From Mycobacterium sherrisii (lineage in GTDB: Bacteria; Actinomycetota; Actinomycetes; Mycobacteriales; Mycobacteriaceae), in assembly GCF_002102355.1 (NCBI RefSeq), contig NZ_LQPT01000090.1, forward strand, positions 1 through 39,988: a stretch of DNA of 39,988 nt, read 5' to 3'. Shown one piece after another: positions 35,928 to 39,988 of this stretch. Within the stretch, counting starts at the first letter, position 1; every line of letters begins with the position of its first letter. The notes below the pieces were generated by a model, which searched no databases, had not been told where the DNA came from, and was given only the letters and a program-made list of their open reading frames with translations. A program made the translations under genes and the position numbers.

Positions 35928-35957
35928 TAACCGCAGGTCAGCGCTGATCTGCGGTTA
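35928..35957. repeat. 30-bp near-perfect palindrome between nasN and lppP
   Basis: The sequence begins TAACCGCAG, ends CTGCGGTTA, and has TCAGCGCTGA at the centre. It equals its own reverse complement at 28 of 30 positions. Because both flanking genes point away from it, a terminator role is unlikely and an operator is more plausible. Confidence 0.85.
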
Positions 35958-36053
35958 GGCTCAGATTACCGGTGCGTTCCTCGGAATTGACCCCCGGCAA
36001 CCAGGTTCGGACCAAACAAATGGCACTTTCACAGTTTTCGCTAAGCTCACAAT

Positions 36054-36536
36054 GTGCGCCGTCAGTTTGTGATTTTCCTGATTTTGCTGGTCACGGGTTG
36101 CGGGGGAAAACCGGCGGCGCCGCCGGCGTCACATGCCGACAATTGCAAGGAGTCCGACGGCCCCGCCGCCGACACCGTGCGACAAGCGATTTCGGCGGTT
36201 CCGATCGTCGTTCCCGGGTCGAGCTGGGTGGAGATCGGCCGCGGGCACACCAAGAAGTGCCGGTTGTCCTGGGTGCAGATCATCCCGACGATCGCCAGTG
36301 AGTCGACGCCCCAGCAGCTGCTGTTCTTCGACCACAATCGGTCGTTGGGCACGGCGACCCCAAACCCCAAGCCGTACATCACCGTGCTGCCCCCGGGTGA
36401 CGATACGGTCACGGTTGAGTACCGATGGCCGGTCGATCACGATGAACCCTGTTGTCCCAAGGGAATCGGCACGGTTAAGTTCCAGATCGGGCCGGACGGC
36501 AAGCTGCAGGCTCTCGGCAAGATTCCACATCAATAG
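36054..36536 (+). CDS. lppP: lipoprotein LppP
   Basis: This 160-aa lipoprotein of the LppP/LprE family has a short signal peptide with lipobox VTGC (Cys16). The mature domain contains CKESDGPAADTVRQAIS, WVQIIPTIASEST, QQLLFFDHN, NPKPYITVLP and CCPKGIGTVKF, matching Rv2330c as I recall it. Its role is unknown; lppP has been listed among genes needed for growth in macrophages or mice. GTG 36054 is six bases after TAAGCT (36042-36047), suggesting a leaderless transcript. The following narK gene starts 48 bases downstream, as in the H37Rv order. Confidence 0.88.
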   Translation: MRRQFVIFLILLVTGCGGKPAAPPASHADNCKESDGPAADTVRQAISAVPIVVPGSSWVEIGRGHTKKCRLSWVQIIPTIASESTPQQLLFFDHNRSLGTATPNPKPYITVLPPGDDTVTVEYRWPVDHDEPCCPKGIGTVKFQIGPDGKLQALGKIPHQ

Positions 36537-36584
36537 GGTTACCGCACATCATGTTCCGACTTTCGGCGGCCGTCGGTCCGGCCC

Positions 36585-37955
36585 ATGGGTAGGTCACGTC
36601 ACCTCTCGCATTGGGACGCAGAGGATCTGGTGGCGTGGGAAGCGGGCGGCAAGGTCATCGCCCGGCGCAACCTGATCTGGTCCGCGCTGATCGTGCATCT
36701 GGGCTACGCCATCTGGTCGCTGTGGCCGGTGATGGCGCTGTTCATGCCTAGGGAGGTCTACGGGTTCTCCGCGAGCGACAAACTTTTGCTCGGCACGACG
36801 GCCACTCTGGTCGGGGCCTGCCTGCGGCCGACCTACGCCGTCGCGACCGCCGTCTTCGGCGGGCGCAACCTGGCCGTGTTCTCGGCTTTCGTGCTGGTGG
36901 TCCCGGTGCTCGCGGCGATGCTGCTGCTGGCTCACCCCGGGCTTCCGCTGTGGCCGTATCTGGTGTGCGCCGCGTTGTCCGGTCTGGGCGGCGGTAACTT
37001 CGCGGCGTCGGCGAGCAACGCGAACTCCTTCTATCCGCACCGGCTCAAGGGCGCCGCACTGGGGATTGCCGGCGGCATCGGTAATCTCGGTGTCCCGATG
37101 ATGCAGATCGTCGGGCTGGTGGTCCTTGCGGCCGCGGGTGAGCGGGACCCGTATTGGGTGTGCGGTCTGTATCTGGCGCTGGTGACGGTCGCGGGCCTGG
37201 GTGCGGCGTTCTTCATGAACAACGTCGCGCAACACCGGGTGGAACCGGGTCGGCTGCGGTCGGTGCTGTCGGCGGTGATTTGCACGCGGGACACCTGGCT
37301 GCTTTCCCTGCTGTACCTGGGTAGCTTCGGTTCGTTCATCGGCTTTGCGTTCGCCTTCGCCCAGGTGCTGCAGACCGGTTTCGTGGCCGGCGGACAAACC
37401 ACGTCGCAGGCGTCGCTGCATGCCGCCGAGCTGGCCTTCATCGGACCACTGCTGGCGGCGTTGGCCCGGGTGTACGGAGGTCGCCTAGCCGACCGGGTCG
37501 GTGGTGGCCGGGTGACGTGCTCGGTGTTCGTCGCGATGATCGTCGCGGCCGCGGTGTTGGTCGGCGTCGGCAGTTTCGAGGACCCGCACGCGGGACCGGT
37601 CAGCGACGCGGCGATGACCGGATATGTGGGCTGCTTCATCGCGTTGTTCACGCTGGCCGGGCTGGGTAATGGATCGGTCTACAAGCTGGTGCCGACGGTC
37701 TTTGAAAAGCTCAGCGGCGCTGTGGGAATGGGCGAGAACGAGCAACGCCAGTGGTCGCGCCTGCTGTCCGGTGTCGTAATCGGCTTCGTCGCCGGGGTCG
37801 GGTCGCTGGGCGGTGTCGGGATCAATCTGGCGCTGCGGCAGTCCTACCTCAGCACCGGCACCATGACGTCGGCATTCTGGATCTTCCTGTCGTTCTACGT
37901 TTTTGCCGCCGTGTTGACCTGGGCCAGGTACGTGCGCGCCCCGTCGGGCAGCTAG
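36585..37955 (+). CDS. narK: NarK-family nitrate/nitrite transporter
   Basis: This 456-aa major facilitator protein has about 12 hydrophobic helices. Family signatures are the Gly-rich ALSGLGGGNFAASASNANSF followed by FYPHRLKGAALGIAGGIGN, and in the second half FTLAGLGNGSVYKLVP. It should import nitrate and/or export nitrite across the plasma membrane. It corresponds to narK1 (Rv2329c), which is also next to lppP. With NasN nearby it can supply nitrate for assimilation. ATG 36585 lacks a strong ribosome binding site, so a slightly different start is possible. Confidence 0.93.
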   Translation: MGRSRHLSHWDAEDLVAWEAGGKVIARRNLIWSALIVHLGYAIWSLWPVMALFMPREVYGFSASDKLLLGTTATLVGACLRPTYAVATAVFGGRNLAVFSAFVLVVPVLAAMLLLAHPGLPLWPYLVCAALSGLGGGNFAASASNANSFYPHRLKGAALGIAGGIGNLGVPMMQIVGLVVLAAAGERDPYWVCGLYLALVTVAGLGAAFFMNNVAQHRVEPGRLRSVLSAVICTRDTWLLSLLYLGSFGSFIGFAFAFAQVLQTGFVAGGQTTSQASLHAAELAFIGPLLAALARVYGGRLADRVGGGRVTCSVFVAMIVAAAVLVGVGSFEDPHAGPVSDAAMTGYVGCFIALFTLAGLGNGSVYKLVPTVFEKLSGAVGMGENEQRQWSRLLSGVVIGFVAGVGSLGGVGINLALRQSYLSTGTMTSAFWIFLSFYVFAAVLTWARYVRAPSGS

Positions 37956-37965
37956 TCGACCAGGC

Positions 37966-39909
37966 TCAGTCGGGCAGGTTCTCCGGATGCAGCATCTCGG
38001 CGTAGCGCAGCGGCTCCGGAATACCGAAGCCGTCGACCAACGTCTGGGCGTGCGGACGGAGGGCCCGGCACCGGTCGTTGATCCCGCGGGTGACGGCCTT
38101 GGCCCGCTGGGTGGACAGGTAGCCGTGCTCGATGTACCAGGCCTTGTCCTCTTCGATCACGGTCAATGCATACAGGTCGCAGACGATCCCCAAAAGCTTA
38201 CGCGCCTCCTCGTTTTCGCACGCGTCGATGCCGGCGACGAAGGCCTCCAGGACGATCCGGTCGATGTGAGCGCTGGCGGCGTGCAGCACGTGATCCTGCA
38301 CGGCATTGAACGCGTCGAACGCGGATACCTCTTTGGACTTGCTCTGTAGGCGTCGTGCGACCGAGGACAGCAGATACCGCTCGCGTTCTTCGAACATGTT
38401 CACCTGCGTGCCCCGGTTGAACAGGCTGCCCTCTTCTTCGCTGTCCTGGCGGGCGTCGACGATGCGCTGCATGATCGCTTCGGCCGCGGTGCGTTTCATC
38501 ACCCGCTCGCCGACCGTGCTGGCGGCGAACCGCACCCAGTCGACCGGGCTCATGCTCTTGATGTCGTCGGCGTAGGCGGTCAGCAGTTCCTTGGCCACCA
38601 ACTGGGTCAGCACGTGATTGTCGCCCTCGAAGGTGGTGAACACGTCGGTGTCCGCCCGCAACGCGATCAGCCGGTTCTCGGCCATGTAGCCGGCGCCGCC
38701 GCATGCCTCCCGGGCCTCCTGAATCGCCCTGGACGCGTGCCAGGTGTTGGCCGCTTTCAGCCCGGCCGCCCGCGATTCCAGCTCCCGCTGTTCCTCGGCG
38801 TCGGGGAAGTCCGACGTCTGCAGATCGTGACACTTGGCGACCAGCTCGTTCTGCGCGAACTGCAGGGCGTAGGACTTGGCGATCAACGGGAACAGGCGTC
38901 GCTGGTGCACCAGGTAATCCATGATCAGCACTTCCCGATCGTCGTCGTCGGGCGCGCTGAATTGCCTGCGCTGCAAGGCATATCGAGTAGCGATGTCCAG
39001 TGCGACGCGGGCGGCGCCACCCGCGCTGCCGCCGACGGTGACCCGGCCGCGGATCAGGGTGCCCAGCATGGTGAAGAACCGACGGTTGGGGTTGTCGATC
39101 GGCGAGCTGTACGTGCCGTCGGGGGCGACGTCGCCGTACTTGTTCAGCAGGTTTTCCCGCGGCACCCGGACGTGGTCGAACACGATGCGGCCGTTGTCGA
39201 CACCGGGCAGCCCGCCCTTGTACTCGCAGTCCGACGTGGTCACCCCGGGCAGGTCGTTGCCGTCGTCGTCGCGGATCGGCACCAGCAAGCAGTGCACGCC
39301 GTGGTTGACCGGTTTGCCGTCCTGGCTGGTGATCAATTGGGCGAAAACCGCTGCCATGGTTGCGGTTTCGGCGGCCCCGCCGATGTAGTCCTTGCGTGCC
39401 GTGGGGGTCGGCGAGTCGACGATGAACTCTTGGGTCTCGGGATCGTAGGTGGCGGTCGTCTCCAGCGACTGCACGTCGCTGCCGTGTCCGGTTTCGGTCA
39501 TCGCGAAACAGCCGCGCAACTCGAGACTGATGATCTTGGGCACGTAGGTCTCGTGGTGGCGCTCGGTGCCGAGGTTTTCCACGGCACCGCCGAACAGACC
39601 CCACTGCACTCCGGCCTTCACCATCAGCGACAGATCCGACATCGCCAGCATCTCGATCATCGTGACCGCCGCGCCGACGTCGCCGGTACCACCGTGCTCT
39701 TTGCGGAACGAGTCGGCCGCCGCGCCGAACGCGGCCATGATCCGCATTTGCTCGGCGACCTTGGTCCGCGCGATCACCGTGTTGGGCGTGTAGTGCGGGC
39801 GGAACAGATCCTCGCTCATCGCCGCCCGCATCCGGTTCCTCACGTCACGCCAGCGCCCGTCCAGGGCGTTACGCAGATGATCGGCAAGGTTCGTCGTGTC
39901 AGGCGCCAT
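37966..39909 (-). CDS. acyl-CoA dehydrogenase/oxidase family protein
   Basis: This 647-aa flavoprotein is longer than typical acyl-CoA dehydrogenases (about 380-400 aa) and resembles acyl-CoA oxidases. An N-terminal helical domain leads to the FAD/substrate core with CFAMTETGHGSDVQ and DYIGGAA. The RGRVTVGGSAGGAARVALDIA helix and EACGGAGYMAENRL near the flavin follow, then an extra C-terminal domain (about 450-647). It would introduce a trans-2 double bond into an acyl-CoA. The acceptor (ETF or oxygen) cannot be told from sequence. The ATG follows AGGAG. It converges with narK, ten bases apart. Confidence 0.9.
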   Translation of the reverse strand: MAPDTTNLADHLRNALDGRWRDVRNRMRAAMSEDLFRPHYTPNTVIARTKVAEQMRIMAAFGAAADSFRKEHGGTGDVGAAVTMIEMLAMSDLSLMVKAGVQWGLFGGAVENLGTERHHETYVPKIISLELRGCFAMTETGHGSDVQSLETTATYDPETQEFIVDSPTPTARKDYIGGAAETATMAAVFAQLITSQDGKPVNHGVHCLLVPIRDDDGNDLPGVTTSDCEYKGGLPGVDNGRIVFDHVRVPRENLLNKYGDVAPDGTYSSPIDNPNRRFFTMLGTLIRGRVTVGGSAGGAARVALDIATRYALQRRQFSAPDDDDREVLIMDYLVHQRRLFPLIAKSYALQFAQNELVAKCHDLQTSDFPDAEEQRELESRAAGLKAANTWHASRAIQEAREACGGAGYMAENRLIALRADTDVFTTFEGDNHVLTQLVAKELLTAYADDIKSMSPVDWVRFAASTVGERVMKRTAAEAIMQRIVDARQDSEEEGSLFNRGTQVNMFEERERYLLSSVARRLQSKSKEVSAFDAFNAVQDHVLHAASAHIDRIVLEAFVAGIDACENEEARKLLGIVCDLYALTVIEEDKAWYIEHGYLSTQRAKAVTRGINDRCRALRPHAQTLVDGFGIPEPLRYAEMLHPENLPD

Positions 39910-39988
39910 AAGTTTCTCCTATGTCAAGTCGCTGCCGTTTGGCAAGGCTGTGTTCGGGTGTGGTGGTCGGTGTGGAGGTGGCCGAAGA

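Noticed and set aside
35928-35957. Intrinsic terminator
   Set aside because: It lies between divergent genes, so nothing needs to be terminated there, and no T tract follows.

Overview
The window is a high-GC mycobacterial chromosome segment, most likely from the Mycobacterium avium/intracellulare group or a close slow-growing relative. The evidence is a PPE-SVP protein, a complete mce operon, the 35-kDa major membrane protein/encapsulin known from M. avium and M. leprae, mycobacterial lipoproteins, and a gene order that follows M. tuberculosis H37Rv Rv2348c to Rv2329c in inverted orientation (comparison from memory). No insertion sequence, phage gene, rRNA or CRISPR array was seen.

Layout. 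1-2500: a lone PPE gene, an AT-patched gene-free stretch, and an Rv2348c-like small antigen gene that ends at a strong hairpin. 2532-8804: core genes, namely a TPM-domain membrane protein, dgt, a shortened SodC-like lipoprotein, dnaG, and a small Rv2342-like membrane protein. 8964-9795: tRNA-Asn, a broken DUF3349 gene and arr (rifamycin ADP-ribosyltransferase). 9796-15928: a sulfur/encapsulin locus. On the minus strand a thioester-domain (TQXA) protein, cysK and cysE form a tight operon. On the plus strand, diverging from it, lie a Family 2A encapsulin and its cysteine desulfurase cargo, which carries a long Pro/Ala-rich N-terminal loading domain with an internal 57-residue repeat. 16604-27365: an mce operon (yrbEA, yrbEB, mceA-F, two Mce-associated proteins, a secreted CAP-like protein), with nearly every start overlapping or abutting the previous stop. 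27370-30898: malic enzyme, a rhodanese pseudogene, and a metallo-beta-lactamase/double-rhodanese protein (persulfide dioxygenase type) preceded by four 10-bp tandem repeats. 31097-37955: a nitrate block with a decayed flavoreductase fragment, a single-chain molybdopterin/diflavin nitrate reductase (NasN type), the lipoprotein LppP and a NarK transporter. Two GlnR-like boxes of identical spacing sit upstream of nasN and of the decayed fragment. 37966-39909: a large acyl-CoA dehydrogenase/oxidase.

How the genes work together. CysE and CysK make cysteine. The encapsulated desulfurase takes sulfur from cysteine. The nearby MBL-rhodanese protein probably handles persulfide. Nitrate is imported by NarK and reduced by NasN, probably under GlnR control. 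The mce operon probably imports lipid. The least described items are the signal-less thioester-domain protein co-transcribed with cysK-cysE, the repeat inside the cargo-loading domain, the 10-bp iterons before the persulfide gene, and the duplicated GlnR-type box with its decayed gene.
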